Of a stretch of 64,000 bases of DNA, positions 1-12,084 are shown in pieces. The notes beneath the pieces are model-generated. The model was not told the DNA's origin and made no database searches. It saw only the letters and a list, made by a program, of their open reading frames with translations. The DNA comes from Opisthocomus hoazin (Eukaryota > Chordata > Aves > Opisthocomiformes > Opisthocomidae). The stretch is taken from NCBI RefSeq assembly GCF_030867145.1, contig NC_134429.1, forward strand, positions 18,213,115-18,277,114, given 5' to 3'. The position numbers were made by a program, and so were the translations under genes. Numbering within the stretch: the first letter of the stretch is position 1; every line of letters starts with the position of its first letter.

Positions 1-929
1 GGGTCCCAGACCCACGTGTCTCATCACGCGTCCTCCTTTGGCAGGCGTGGAGGGACTTTTTTCGAACTGTGGTTGCTGGAAGCAGCTTGTGCTGTAGGGT
101 CGTTCCCTCTTGCTCTGCTGCGCTAGCCAGCAGCACATGGCCTGTGGGGCCTCTGTGAGTGAGCTCCGAGCCAGGCAGACACAGGCGAGCTCCAAACTGC
201 AAGCTTTGTGGCCTCAATCAGCACAAAGCCAAGAAAAGACCACGCAGATGTGCTCTCGGAGGGACGTGTACTGCTCTCGTGTAGCTCACGCTCTGCCCTG
301 AGTGCTCCTGGAGCAAACAAGAACTTAAAATTGCATGAGGAGCAACTGAATTCCCCTTCCACGTCCCCTTTACGCTGTTCTGTAATCTGCTCCAGCTCTG
401 CCAGGCTAGAGAAAAAGCAGAAAAAGTTGAAAAGCAGAAAAAAACCCCTCTGCTCCTGCACATAGACCAGGATGTGCAGCTCTGGATGCTGAGATTACTG
501 AAATTACTGGCTTAATTCCCAGGCTTCTTGAGGAGAAAGGTCCTGTTTCCACGCAGCCCCCGCGCAGCAGAGAACTGGTGGGAGACAGCACGTTTCCTTC
601 GCATGGGGCTTATCATCCCCATTGCCTTTCTGCCCCTCCCTGTCTGTCTGGCAGGCTACCTGGACTGCAAGCAGAGATGGTATCTCACAGGAGACTGATA
701 AGGGCGATGGGGATGTGGCAATCAATGGTCAGAACCTCCCCTTTAATGGGATCTGGTAGGGCTGCCCATTGCTAAACAGACTGACGTTCCGCAGGCTTCC
801 CCCGCACCCCCACCCCGTCTGCGTTGCTTTCTGCGCTGAAATACGGTGTTTGAGCCATGGAAAGCTCCAAGCAGGTGACTCATGTCCTGTACCTTGACTT
901 CTCTTTTTGCACTGCCAACGCTGATGCTC
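1..929. other. Intergenic DNA, nothing recognised
   Basis: Short open frames occur on both strands, but none shows a known domain, a plausible splice pattern or a repeat signature. No CR1 tail is visible. Confidence 0.5.
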
Positions 930-949
930 TTTTTTTTTTTTTTTTTTTT
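930..949. repeat. Poly-T tract (T20)
   Basis: Uninterrupted run of 20 T in otherwise mixed sequence. It could be the tail of an old retroposed element on the minus strand, but no element body is recognisable next to it. Confidence 0.85.
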
Positions 950-2210
950 CTTTTATGGCTGGAATTTGTCCCCTTTGCCTTGACCCTGACACAGACAAAC
1001 ACCACCCCCAGAACCCTGTCTTGCCAGTGATTTTACGGGAGGTCAACTCGTTTCTGCGTGCTTGCTACATGGATAAGAAGCACAGCAGTGGGGGAAGTCC
1101 ACCCGTATGATTCTGAGGAGAAACTGGCTGTCTCTGAGGAGCAGTCATGCAACGGAGCGGCTCACCCTGCTCTCACCCTCCTGGACCAAAGGCTCTTGCT
1201 GGCTGATGCCTGTTGGGTTGCATGTAGGATGTGGGCAGATGTGCTGCAGTCTGCTTCCCAGTGCAAAAGCATATTTCTGGTGGAGAAGGGGGATTTTGGA
1301 GACTGCTAACGGGCTCCGTGATGGACAGTCCCAGGCAGAGAGGGACAGAGAGCCTGAGACCCCACTCTCATCCCTGGAGGTGGCCTCTTCCACTGCAGGC
1401 TGCGGCTGGAAAGGCTTCTCTTCTGCCTTTGTTACTTCTTCTGCATGCAAAGGGACACCAACACATCACCCCAGTCCTTGGACCACACTTCATACAGGTC
1501 TTTTTTCTTTTTCTTATAGTTTTGCCAGTACCTCTGGAAATAAATGCATCTTCCTGCTTTAGACCTGCAGTCTGGTGAACAGTTGGTGGCCTGCAGAAAG
1601 CTCTGCTAATGCCACTGCTGTCAGGCTTGTTTCACGGTATTTAATGTGACTTAACCGAGGAGTACTAGAAGACAGAGGGGTGAAATGTGGCTGGGGTGGG
1701 CAAACAGCTATTTCTGAGGCATCTCACCTTCAGCAACAACTTGGTGATGGCCATGGTTGTCGTGGGGCACATTTACTAACTCCGAGAAATCAGTTTGATA
1801 TGAACTGGAAGAACACACAAAGAACTAAAAACCGCTGCAATGGAAGCCCGTCTCAGGTTTATGGTCCGTCTTACATTAGCTAGTTAAAAAAGTAGTACAA
1901 ACATTTAAACACCAGTGGCAGTAAAGATAAAAATGTAAGCTTGATTAGATAAAGAATAAAGATATGTGTTTTATATTGACACCTGGACCATAACCTTTGT
2001 TTGCTTCAAGCTAAGGCTACTCGAGTGCAAAAGTATCAAGCAGAGATTTCCTGGAGGCCCAAACACCTCCTGGTGTAAATGAGCTTTTGGGGTGTGGGTG
2101 CACAATCACTCTGAGAACAACCTGTGGGCTTGGGAGTTCTCTCCTGCAGAAGAACGGCCAGAAAGGAGAACGTGAGCTCTCTTTGGGACAGAGTCAGAGG
2201 TGTTAGAGTG
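950..2210. other. Intergenic DNA, nothing recognised
   Basis: Mixed composition with an AT-rich stretch at about 1865-1990. No coding exon or repeat could be supported. The 151-residue open frame at 1107-1562 has no recognisable motif and I treat it as chance. Confidence 0.45.
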
Positions 2211-2220
2211 AGCTCCTTTC

Positions 2221-2278
2221 AGACGGTTGAACTTGATGATCTTAGAGGTCTTTCCCAACCTTAATGATTCTATGAATT
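2221..2278 (+). mobile_element. Old CR1 LINE 3' end fragment
   Basis: The stretch matches the well-known avian CR1 3' terminus: GTTGAACTTGATGATCTTAG, then the AGGTCTTTCCCAACC block, then an ATGATTCTATGA octamer tail. Only the last ~60 bp is clear. It is a different, older-looking CR1 type from the copies at 4.4, 28.8 and 59.2 kb. Confidence 0.8.
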
Positions 2279-2284
2279 CAACCA

Positions 2285-3019
2285 AGCTGTGGGGATGGTG
2301 TCCTCCGGTGGAGACCAGCTTGGGGATGGGGACAGCTTTAGTAGGCGCAGCTAGCTCTGCCAGCCTGTCTACTGCGAAGCGATGGGGTCCTTAATGAAGC
2401 TTGTGGACTCTTTTGGCTGAGAACCACTCAGGAAGAAGCAAAGCATGGGTTGCTGCGCTTGCTGGGTCTCCAACGCTGGGTCTTCGCCACTGGGATGGCA
2501 GCGATCTGGCATCACTGCTCCCCACGGCCCCGGGAGGGCGAGGAGACACGAGGGACCTGCCCAGGGGAAGGTGTGGGTTAGCACGGGCATGAAGCCATGG
2601 CAAGGTGGGTGCAAAGACCCACATCAGAGCCTGCTGGGTGTGAAGCTGAGGTCGCATCGGGCTCCTCGCCCACGCAGCAATCTCCTGTGTGCGCCGATGT
2701 GCAATTAGCAGTGTCCTCACCACTGCCATCACCACAGCGGCCGGAACAACCAGCCAAGCCCAGCTCAGACCCATGGTGTGACAGGTCTGGTGTCCCTCCT
2801 GTCTGCCCGGACCGGGTGTTGAAGGGGGATAGACCCTCGCGTCCGCTTTCACAGGGGATGCGATCGCCGCTTGCGCCGCGGAAGTCCCAATTTTTTGGCT
2901 CCGTCCTCCGTTGACACGGAGGTTAAATTAGTGCAGCTCCGTGGACTTGGTGGCACTGCCCGCCTCTCAGACACGTGTCAAGGGCAGAGAGAAGCAGGCC
3001 TTGGGGACACGGTGGCACA
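2285..3019. other. Intergenic DNA, nothing recognised
   Basis: GC-moderate sequence with overlapping short open frames on both strands and no domain signature. No repeats apart from short homopolymers. Confidence 0.45.
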
Positions 3020-3530
3020 TGTCTCTCTCTTTTATTTCTTTTTTTTTTAATGCGCACGTCAACCGAGCAGATTCCATTTTAATGCCGCGCCTGTGCGGTG
3101 GTGGTGGTGCATTCCTCTGAGCGTTGCCATGCGAGGCCAGGACGGCGTTTGGCTGCGGTTAAAGCGCTTTATCAGTTTCTGAAGTCACTTTGTAAATAGC
3201 GGCAGCCAAGAGGCCGGGGAGGGGGGGGGGGGAAGAAGGGATCAAAATAAAAGCAGGAAGAAAAAGGGCTTTGTTAATTTTAATAGGGTGTGTTATGTTC
3301 CTCCTTCATCTCCCAGATATGCCACACTCGGCGATGACAACCCTGCTTTATGGAGACCTCGGTCTCCCCTCGCCTCCCCCCCCAGCCTAGTTAAAAATCC
3401 CACACCGCACAGCAGAGAACAACTCGCGCTGCCCTTCTGGCAGGCGAGCGGAGAACGCGGCTCTGTTTTCATCACGGAAAAGCCTCCGGGCGCATATTTT
3501 TGTAATTAGGCTTTTCTGCTCAGCAGTTTT
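3020..3530. other. Candidate conserved non-coding element
   Basis: AT-rich islands carry homeodomain-like cores (TTGTTAATTTTAATAGG near 3272, TTGTAATTAGGC near 3500) and a TTTATCAGTTTCTGAAGTCA stretch near 3168. They sit beside an orphan CpG island. There is no open frame of note, and a G12-type run lies near 3220. Judged by eye as regulatory-looking; conservation was not measured. Confidence 0.35.
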
Positions 3531-3537
3531 CGCAGCT

Positions 3538-4080
3538 GTGATGACACCCGGGTGTCGCCCCCCGCTTTCTCACGCTCTCCCTGCCAAGGCTCGCAGCGGC
3601 TGGGACGCGGCCAAGGGCCGAGGTCGGCCGGGCTGGCAGCCCCCGCGCCGCCCGCACGCGCTGCCGCCGCGCCGCTTCCCTAACCGGCGGCCCCGCTCGA
3701 GGTCACCGCCCGACGCCTTCGCCCGCGCCGCTCGGCATGGAGGGCTCAAGGGGCTGCGGGGCAGGGGCTTTACCCCCTCCTCCGACGCTGGGAACGCTGC
3801 CATTTCTCCCTTCCACCAACGAAGAGGTTTCCTCTTCCCCTTCCGCTGACTTCCCCGCTAGCCCACGGAGCGCCAGGGGAAGCTTCTCTCCCCCCGGGGA
3901 TGGGGAAGGAGGAGGCGGTGGGAGGGTCTGGAGCAATTCCAGCTCTCGGGGGGCTGCGAGGCTCCTTCCTCTCCAGCAGCCCTGGCTCTGGGGAATGGTA
4001 GGCGTGAGCCGGACACCGGCAGCCTCCCCGCCGCCCGTCCGTCCGTCCACCCTCTCCCCTCGGCTGCCGGCCCGGAAACC
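3538..4080. promoter_or_regulatory. Orphan CpG island
   Basis: About 540 bp of GC-rich sequence with frequent CpG, densest at 3590-3740, not attached to any gene I can identify. Such islands often mark promoters, including those of non-coding transcripts. Open frames cross it on both strands, as expected from GC-rich sequence with few stop codons, so they are not evidence of coding. It could be the first exon and promoter of an unseen lncRNA. Confidence 0.6.
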
Positions 4081-4322
4081 TCCCTCCAGCTGTGGCTTAT
4101 TAAAGCTGGAATGTCTCTGAGGGACCGGGGAGAGCCAGAAGGATCGTTAGTAACAACTAACGACGCTGCCTTGCGTGCCAGCCCAGGCCTGAAACAGCAG
4201 CTCCCACACAAGAGGCAAGAAGCGTGTCCCCGCAGCAGCGTCACACCCACCGCCCAGACCCCCCAGCCCTTCCCGTCCAGGGACACGGACGTGCTCCTCC
4301 TGCCAGAGCCGAGAGCACGATG

Positions 4323-4372
4323 GGGATCCCTTCACTGGGATCCCTTCACTGGGATCCCTTCGCTGCGATCCC
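4323..4372. repeat. 14-bp tandem repeat, about 3.5 copies
   Basis: The unit GGGATCCCTTCACT is repeated exactly at 4323-4336 and 4337-4350, with one change at 4351-4364, then a partial copy. It lies 28 bp upstream of the CR1 insertion. Confidence 0.9.
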
Positions 4373-4399
4373 ACGCTCGTTAAATGCGTGCGGGTTTAG

Positions 4400-4931
4400 G
4401 GAGAGATGAAAGACCCCATCTGCAGTGCCGCGTCCAGTGCTGGGCTCCCCAGTTCAAGAAAGATGAGGAGCTACTGAAGAGAGCCCAGCGGAGGGCTGCG
4501 AGGATGAGGAGGGGACTGGAGCATCTCTCCTACGAGGAGAGGCTGAGGGAGCTGGGCTTGTTCAACCTGGAGAAGAGAAGGCTGAGAGGGGACCTAATAA
4601 ATACTTACAAATATCTGCAGGGTGAGTGTCAGGAGGATGGGGCCAGACTCTGTTCAGCGGTGCCCATCGACAGGACAAGGGGCAACGGGCACAAACTGGA
4701 GCAGAGGAAGCTCCAGCTGAACATGAGGAAGAACTTCTTCCCTCTGAAGCTGACGGAGCCCTGGCCCAGGCTGCCCAGGGAGGCTGTGGAGTCTCCTTCT
4801 CTGGAGATATTCCAGCCCTGCCTGGACGCGGTGCTGTGCAGCCTGCTCTGGGTGACCCTGCTTGGGCAGGGGGTTGGGCTGGGTGACCCACAGAGGTCCC
4901 TTTCAATCCCGAACATGCTGTGATTCTGTGA
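4400..4931 (+). mobile_element. CR1 LINE, 5'-truncated 3' end
   Basis: Sense-strand CR1 remnant. It starts near the part encoding the C-terminus of the reverse-transcriptase ORF; the translation includes [19 protein letters not shown], the usual end of CR1 ORF2. It then runs through the 3' UTR to a TGATTCTGTGA tail. All coding capacity upstream is missing, so the copy cannot move by itself. The same subfamily recurs at 28.8, 37.5, 39.9, 43.1, 48.3, 51.0, 52.1, 59.2 and 63.3 kb. Confidence 0.95.
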
Positions 4932-4934
4932 AAT

Positions 4935-6659
4935 CTGGTAGGAGCCTGACCCTGCTCTGCAGACCCCAGTGATTCTCTGCGATGCATCTGGAGCAGCAAA
5001 GCCTCCCACCGGTCGCATTTTCTGTCCTAAGAAGTGCTTTAGCCCCAGAGCCTGGGCTCCGCACTCAGATGTTGACCCACCAAGTGATCGCAGGAAGCAA
5101 ATTTGTTTCTGGCCTCAGTTTCTCCTCTACTTTTGTTTATTTAATAGTGTATTATTTGGAGGAGGGATGGCTTTATTGCCATTATTGCCGTTGCAACGAC
5201 GGCCCGCCTGCCCGTGCTTCGGTGAGCTGCTGGGCTTTCTCCTTTCAAAAAAACCCTGGATTATAAGAGCAACATGGCAAGTCTACCTTGTAGGAATACC
5301 ATATGCTGCTAAGCTAACGGAGACCCTGGCCGTGCTTTTCAAGAAATAGGGATACACTCCTCTTGCATGGCTCGTCGATGCACTCCACGGAGCGGAGCTC
5401 GGGTTCTCAGCCCAGTTCTTGTCAGGTAGTTTTTCATGTCACTTGTTTTACGGTTGCCATCACACCATCCAGCACTGATGGCAGCAATAAAGCATCAGAT
5501 CACAGAATGGGCTTTGGGGACCGGTGTGATTTCACCTCCTCTAGCAGAGCTTTCATCCCTGAGAATTTTCCTGGTGACCTGTCTGCTATATCTAAGCATC
5601 TATTATGTAGGAAAATACAGATTTTCATTTTACATGGGACTTTCCTTCGAGTGTCGCTTGCAGAACGGTAGACTGAGCAGCGAAACACACCAAAAAGACA
5701 TCTTAAAAGCACGGCGTTTAAAAAGCAGATCTTCTTTTGACACCAGGCTCTTTGTTATAGCAATGAAGGCTCCAGACATGCATTTTTTTTATTATTTCTA
5801 ATGAAAGCTGATTTTTCTGCTGAGATCGCTTGACTCCAGGAGCTGCAACCTGGAGCAAAACCACTTCATGCTGTAAAATGCTCTGCTGAAACAAGACTTA
5901 GCAGCAGCATGCTTTCCCTGAAAACTCTTCCGATAATCAGGACGAGGATAGAAGCCAGCAGCTTTGAAAGAGCTTACTAAAGCGCTCTCGCTTACTCCTA
6001 CCACTCAGTCTTGCATGCCAGCTTCCTTGTAAAACTATTCTGTAAAATATATCTAGAAGGAAATTAGATTTAAAAAAAAAAATCTAAACCCCCTCTTTCA
6101 TACCAATGCACAAATCAGCTTGGTCAGAACCAAAGCAATGAGATGCTTTTCTGGCCTTGGTTTTCTTAAGTGACGGGGTGGCTTTATTCAGAGCAGAACA
6201 AACCAGCAGTTTCTGGTCAGGAGCCCACATAATCTGCTCCCTGGGTGAAATTTGTGCTTGAGATGTTGCTGGTGTCTAGAACTGGTGCTGTCCTTTGGCA
6301 TGAGGGATTTCACCCGCAGAGCTGCATCTCCACGTGCTTTGGTGTACTGCTCGACTGCATATTCTCCTCCTTCTCACATTATACCAGCAGCTGAGGCCAG
6401 GTCCATCGCTGGTCAGTCAGCCCCACAGAACTCACAGCTGAAGTTAATTTGGCCCCTCTGGCTCTGCCTTTACTATTTAAGCCAACCGGCTTCAGCTGGA
6501 GCTGTTTCCTCTGCTCTGTTCCTGGGTGGTGGAACCAGTCATGGGAACCATGGTCAGAAAACTGTGCTGGCACCACCAGCGACTGCAAAATCCATTCGGC
6601 ATCCGACTGGAGAAGTCCACCCCGGTGTGCTAGAGGTAAGCTTAAGCCCGTGGGCTTGG
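4935..6659. other. Intergenic DNA, nothing recognised
   Basis: Mixed sequence with scattered AT-rich stretches (A-run near 6070). No coding exon, RNA gene or repeat family could be supported. Confidence 0.45.
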
Positions 6660-7330
6660 GAGGGAGGGGTTGAGGGTTTTGTTCGGGCTGAAACACGTTT
6701 GATTATGTCGGTCGTGGGTCTCTGTGCGGTTGTTCCTCCAATGTACCCTGAGGTGGTTTTGGGTAGATTGTGGTGGAGTTGTTGCAGTGTGGTCGGTGGC
6801 TGAGGACCATGAGCAGCTAATCCAGCTGTGGCCCCACACAGGTTCACTACTGGTGTGTTCACTGTGCATGTCAGTATGGTTCTTCTCCCATTCTGAGTGG
6901 AGAAAGTGAGGCAGAGAGCAGTGCTGGCATCTGCTGAGCCTGGAGCAGGCTGAGACAGTGGCACGGAGTGAGGAGGTTGCCTGGGGTAAGGCAGAGCTGT
7001 GGACCTGCAGCCCTTCCCCTAGTCTGTTCACATGGACCGGAGTCTAATGCTGTTGTTTGTGTTGTGGAGTGTGGCTCCTGGACGTGTTTTGGTGTCATCC
7101 TCCAACACGAGCTCTCTCTTCCACACCATTGTCCCTCAGGGTCACAGTTGGGTGCCCCAGGGACAGGTTATTGCTGTGCAGACCCCCCATGGCCACGCCA
7201 TGCTCTGCTGCTTGGATTTTGGGCCGTTGTGCAATGTCTGGGTGCATCAGCTCCTTTTCTGTCCTATGGCATTTCTGTGAGAATACAGCACCTGAGAACC
7301 ACACCGCTTGCGTAGACCGAAATACCACGA
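6660..7330. other. GT-rich block of unknown origin
   Basis: The plus strand is unusually rich in TGTG/GTTG words and has several overlapping open frames on both strands. Composition differs from the flanks, which could indicate an old LTR or other insertion. No terminal repeats, primer-binding site or target duplication could be recognised, so it is left unassigned. Confidence 0.25.
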
Positions 7331-7689
7331 TGGGGTGAAGTAAGCAGCTTGCTCGGAGAGGGGAAGAGATGGGTGGGGACAGTGCCAAGGTAACAGCGGC
7401 GTGCTTGATTTGACCACGGTGCTCAGTGACGGGCAGTTTTGGCACAGCTTGTGCACATAAATCTCTTGTGAGATCTCGGTATCGCTTCTGCAGGGCTCCG
7501 TTGGGGAAGGTCCACATGCACCACCTTCATATCTGCCATGGGGGATCGGTTTCCAAGCCCCTGACGCGGCGGGGGGGAGGCGGTGGCAGCCGAGGGTGGG
7601 TGTTGTGGCTCCGTCCGCGTTTTGTGGCAAGGATTTCTCGGCGGGACGCTGCTTGCGTTGGTCCGTGCAGATTCGTGAATGTCTGTAGA
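7331..7689. other. Intergenic DNA, nothing recognised
   Basis: Mixed sequence with a short G-rich run near 7570. No gene or repeat is supported. Confidence 0.4.
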
Positions 7690-7900
7690 GCTTCGCGTCT
7701 GTTGGGGTTTAAAAATAAATACGCTGCTCAAAACTGGTGGCTCCCAGCCCCGACACAATTAAGCTCCAAATAAATTACGGAGGGAGAGGATGGGCGATGA
7801 AGGGAAGATTTTGGGAAAGCCTGTATAATTGGCACAGGCCTTTTGACCCTGCCTATTATGGAGGATCTAAGGCTCCTTCATTCCCGGCTCCACGTGCATT
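7690..7900. other. Candidate conserved non-coding element
   Basis: AT-rich motif-dense stretch with GGGTTTAAAAATAAATACG, ACAATTAAGC, AAATAAATTACGG and CTGTATAATTGGCACAGG. It is free of recognisable repeats and of meaningful open frames. Regulatory nature is inferred by appearance only. Confidence 0.3.
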
Positions 7901-7904
7901 GTAA

Positions 7905-9080
7905 GGGTCAGCTCTCTCTGAGCAAGCTTTTGGAGGCATTTAGAATCAGACAAGTGTAGAAAATCCTCCGAGGTCTCCCAGATAAAGTCCCCGGAGGGTT
8001 CGGGTCTCCAGGCCGCTCTTGGTCCTTGCGTTTGGCCTTTTCACTTCGGCACAGACCTGCCGTTAGTCGCTGACCCTGCGACAGAGCTCAGAGCTCATCG
8101 GAGGCGAAGGAAATTGCTGAGCCGGGGGCACAGGCTGCCAGCACCAGGGGATGTGGCGAGTTGTCCTCTTACAAAAGGAATATTTACCTGGTGCCATTTC
8201 TATGAGATTCCTTCCTCTCTGTTGCTTTTTCTGGTCAGAGAGCAGCTTTTTGGGGCGTGGGGTGCAGACAGCCAAGGTTCTCCCGCATCCAAGCAGCACG
8301 GGCTGCAGGAGGGGCGAGGAGAGCGCGGAGCAGGGTCTGAATCCTTCCCGTACAAACTGGCTGTGAAGTTTATGGGCAACCATGTTATTAAAGAACTGGG
8401 ATCCCAGAGAGCGTCCTCACTGCCAGCCCCTCCAGCGCGTTTGCTTTGAATGGTGCTGGGCCACTGGACTCCAGCGCTGGGAGGAAGAGGAGGTGGTGTC
8501 CCTTCCCAGGTCCTCTTGGGCTCCTTGAGACAGCTTGAAAAACTTCTGTGCTTTGCTCATGAATCTGTCAATAGAGCCTGGGAACAAACCCATCCAACAT
8601 GGGTGCCGTTTCCTATTTTGAGCCATGCCGTGCTTATATATTAATATCAATGATGGATGCTTGGACCAGCCTCGGGGATAGCGTGATGAGCAAGGAGCAG
8701 TGTCACTATAGAACAAGGACCAGAAAGAGCATGGCTTTTTTTCTTTTCCTGAGCCCAGATCTTAAAATATTCTCAGGGTGCATTAATGTTCTCTGTGCAG
8801 TGCAGCTGGGTCCTTGGGACAGCCTGTCATAAGCAGCAGGTACGATGGGCAGTACCAGCCCAGATGCCCTGTGTCCCGCTCAGTCCTTAGCTGGAGGTTT
8901 GCCAAGGGTGGGTCCCTTCTGCTCCAACGGCACACAGGGACACGCTTGCGTTTTCCAGACTGATCCAGGGCTGTTGGCAGGTGAGCACTGGTGTTTGTGA
9001 GCGGTGTTTAGCTTCCTTCAGACTTCTTCCTCTCTCTTTCTGGTTGCTAAGTATTTCCCAGGGATTTTTACCACTGGCTG
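7905..9080. other. Intergenic DNA, nothing recognised
   Basis: No recognisable coding exon or repeat. The 111- and 106-residue open frames at 8063-8449 overlap on opposite strands and look like chance. Confidence 0.45.
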
Positions 9081-9084
9081 ATGG

Positions 9085-9270
9085 CATTTTTTAAAAATAG
9101 CCTTTTCATGCGGTGAATATTGCTACTTTTGAGGCAGCATATGACACAGACCTGTCTGTTCCCAGCTCGGAGTGTTTCTCCAAATTTCTAATATATCAGC
9201 AATCGTGCTGTAGCTGACACAATTTTAGCTCATTGCCAAACGGGGATGAATTATGATATATCCACATTTA
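9085..9270. other. Possible conserved non-coding element
   Basis: AT-rich, repeat-free stretch with words such as TCATGCGGTGAATATTGCTA, AATATATCAGCAATCG and GATGAATTATGATATATC. Weak call by eye. Confidence 0.2.
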
Positions 9271-9274
9271 GAAA

Positions 9275-11715
9275 GAACTTTAAGATCTTCCAGTTACAAA
9301 TAGCTCCCAGGGAAGGAAAAAGATTCTGTGAACCTGAGAGGCACTGTATACGAAGGTTGCAGAGAAGTGCAATAGGCTGATCCGCAGCGGTTTTATGATG
9401 ACTTGTTTCTAGGGTGTCTCTGCTTTGTTCTTGCTAGCAGTGGTTTGGGGGTTCCTTCCACAGGTTTCTTTTGATTTTCTTCTGCCCTTGCACTTTTCTT
9501 CTTGTCTTCATTAACCATTACATTTTACTACTTGTGGTTGGATTCTGTGCTTCAAAGAAGATGAGGAGAAAGTGGCAGAAAATATCTTTGGATATTGTTT
9601 GTTGGAAAGCATCTGCCACAAACACACTTGTGGGAAATCCCGTGCTTGATTCAGTTAAAACGTGTCTGAAAACAGCACAGGAGCGAATTCGGTAAAGGCG
9701 AGCGCCCTGCGTTTTGCAGTGATTTCACAGGAGCTCTCCTACTGTTCTGTGTGTTGGCCCTGGAGGCGCTTGAAGAATGACACTTGTGTCCCCAGACATG
9801 CAGAAAATCACGCGTCAGCCCTATGTGTACACGAAGACTGGGGAAATGAAATTTGAAGTCGTGAGACTTAGAAAAAAGAAGCGTGGGTTCGAATGGCCTT
9901 GCAGGTTTTTTTTAGCCTCTGGTGTTTCCTCAGATTACATTTTCAAGCTTTCCTCTGTAGCCACAAGGGCCCTATTTTGATTGCTTTTAAAGTGAAAACT
10001 GAGATTCTCACACAGTCGTGTGACAGCAGAAACTGTCTTCACACAAAATAGAGCATGAACTGTAGTCAAATGTGAGCTTGTCTACTGTGAGAGCTCAGGA
10101 TTGTCAACGAATGAGCAGTAATGACTGATGTAAACGTGTTGGAGGTAGAGTAGCAAACGGGCTGAATATGTCATAGCAAATTCCAAACCGATTTCTTTTA
10201 AAAACCAAGTGTGTGCTTGAAGCTCTACGTGCTGCAAAGTCAAGACAGTCTTTGCCGGGACCTGCTGGGTGCCACGGAGTGGTCTTTCCATGTAGGGTTG
10301 GAGACCCGATGCCTGTGTGGTTGTCAAAAAGGAGGAGAGGAGGTGGCTGAGCTATAGAGGTGAGCAGGCTTGCACTGCCTGGTCCTTGTCCTTCACGGCT
10401 TTCGAACGTTCAGAGCTGTAGCTGAGGGATGCATCTTGCTGTGTTTGGGTGAAGGCTTTGCTTAGGTGTATGGCCACCAAGTAAATGTAAAAAAAAAAAA
10501 AAACTCGGGAATTCCCATCTTGCTCCCAAAGGGAACTCTGAACAGAGAGCTTTGGCATGATACAGTGAAAGGAGTCTCCGTGCCTCAGTGTCCCTGTCTG
10601 GGCAATGATCCTCGGTCACCTGCTGTCACAAGAAGTGCCAGGCAGAAAGGATGCTGCAGAGGACAGCCAGATGCAGGGCACGTAAAAGGCCAGGATTCCC
10701 TGTTTTTGGTTGTAGGCTCTCGGTTGCCTTTGGTCAGGAGCTGCCACTTGGCTTATTTACGGCGATGCTCTGAAAGCACGCACGTGGAGGTTTATCGCTG
10801 TCGGACTGGCTTGGTCAATCACACTTTTGTTTAGTTCCTTTTCCAAGGTGCAATGCGGCACAGTCTGAAGGGGTCAAGGCAGCAGGGACCCTGCGAGAGG
10901 GGAGGGTGGGAAAACACAGGCCAGAAGCCATGGCTGTCCACATATTATGAGAAAAAAGAGAAAATAGCCTGGGTTTTGGTGAGTGCCCTGTCCCTAGCTG
11001 CTCCCGGGAAACGGGTCTCCACGGTCTTGTGGAGGGAGTGGGGAGACCCAGAACTTGGCTCTGCCCAACCACTGCTGGTCCCCGCAGCCTCGAAGAGCCT
11101 CTTCTCCTGGAGGGTCAGGTCTTGGTGTGGAGACGTGTCCCCGAGGGCCGACGGGCTGCAGCAAGGACTGTAACCCCGGGATATCCTTGATGGGAAGGGC
11201 AGCCCAGGACTGCACGTTGCTGCGGGACGGGACCTGTAGTGCCGATGCCGCGCGGGGAGCAGGGCCCTCTCCTCTCCCTGTCTGCTCACCTTAAGGATGC
11301 TCAAGGTCCCTGCCCGCGCCGCTGCTGCATCCAGGGGAATGCAGCGGGAGAAGGGAGGGGAAAAGCTGCATGTGCTGCTCCTGCAGCTCGGTTTCAAGGA
11401 AAATTTGCCCTTTCACAGTTGCTTAAGCGAAATGTCAGCGAATGCCAAATGCCCGGAGCCACATATGCTCTACACAAGAGAGGCTCCATAAATCAGGGAG
11501 CAGTTAGTGGGAAAAAATCAGGTTCCAAGGAGGAAAGCAGTGGGACACAATTTTTTTTTTCTTAAAGCTAGGGCAGCAGTGTTTCAGTTTATTATGTGGC
11601 CCAGCAGTGAAGGAATTCATCACATTGTCACTCCCCTTCTTTTTTTTTTTTATCCGAGAAAAGAGTGCGAGTATGTGTGCGTGTATACGTGTGTGAGGTG
11701 GGGGGAGGAACAAAG
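9275..11715. other. Intergenic DNA; A16 tract at 10488-10503
   Basis: Apart from a run of 16 A at 10488-10503 and T-rich runs near 11550 and 11640, I see nothing that identifies a gene or repeat family. The open frame on the minus strand at 10945-11397 (150 residues) lies in a GC-richer patch and has no motif. Confidence 0.45.
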
Positions 11716-11719
11716 CGGC

Positions 11720-12080
11720 CGGGCAATCAACTTTGTATAAAATTGGCGCCGTGTCCCGCTCACAATGCGGGACAAAGGCTGGGGGGCTGGTGGCTCAGCT
11801 GGGAGTCAAGGCAGCACAGCTGTGACCAATGCCAACACAGTTCCCGTCAATATGGAGTGACCCTGGCTCTTTTTGCAACCTGCTTCCAGGCTCATCTCCA
11901 ATAATTCTCACAAAAGACGGGAACAAACAAAACCTTTGTCAGCACTTTCCCTTCGAAAATTTTAAATATGTCATTAGGCTGCTCTTGTCCTTTTCTTTCT
12001 CTTTTACCTGATCTGGGCTTTAAAAAGCAAATGTGGACACTAAAACTCTGGGTCAACAAATGATTAAAGGAATGGCTTAA
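11720..12080. other. Candidate conserved non-coding element
   Basis: Repeat-free stretch with CAACTTTGTATAAAATTGG, ACAATGCGGGACAAAGG, CCAATAATTCTCACAAAAG, AACCTTTGTC (TCF/SOX-like) and TTTTAAATATGTCATTAGG. Candidate enhancer in the HES4 desert by appearance; conservation not tested. Confidence 0.3.
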
Positions 12081-12084
12081 AAGG

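Noticed and set aside
4384..4923. 179-codon open frame as a gene
   Set aside because: It is the CR1 ORF2 C-terminus read into the 3' UTR. The same holds for similar frames at 28.7, 37.4, 39.9, 43.0, 48.2, 52.2, 59.3 and 63.3 kb.
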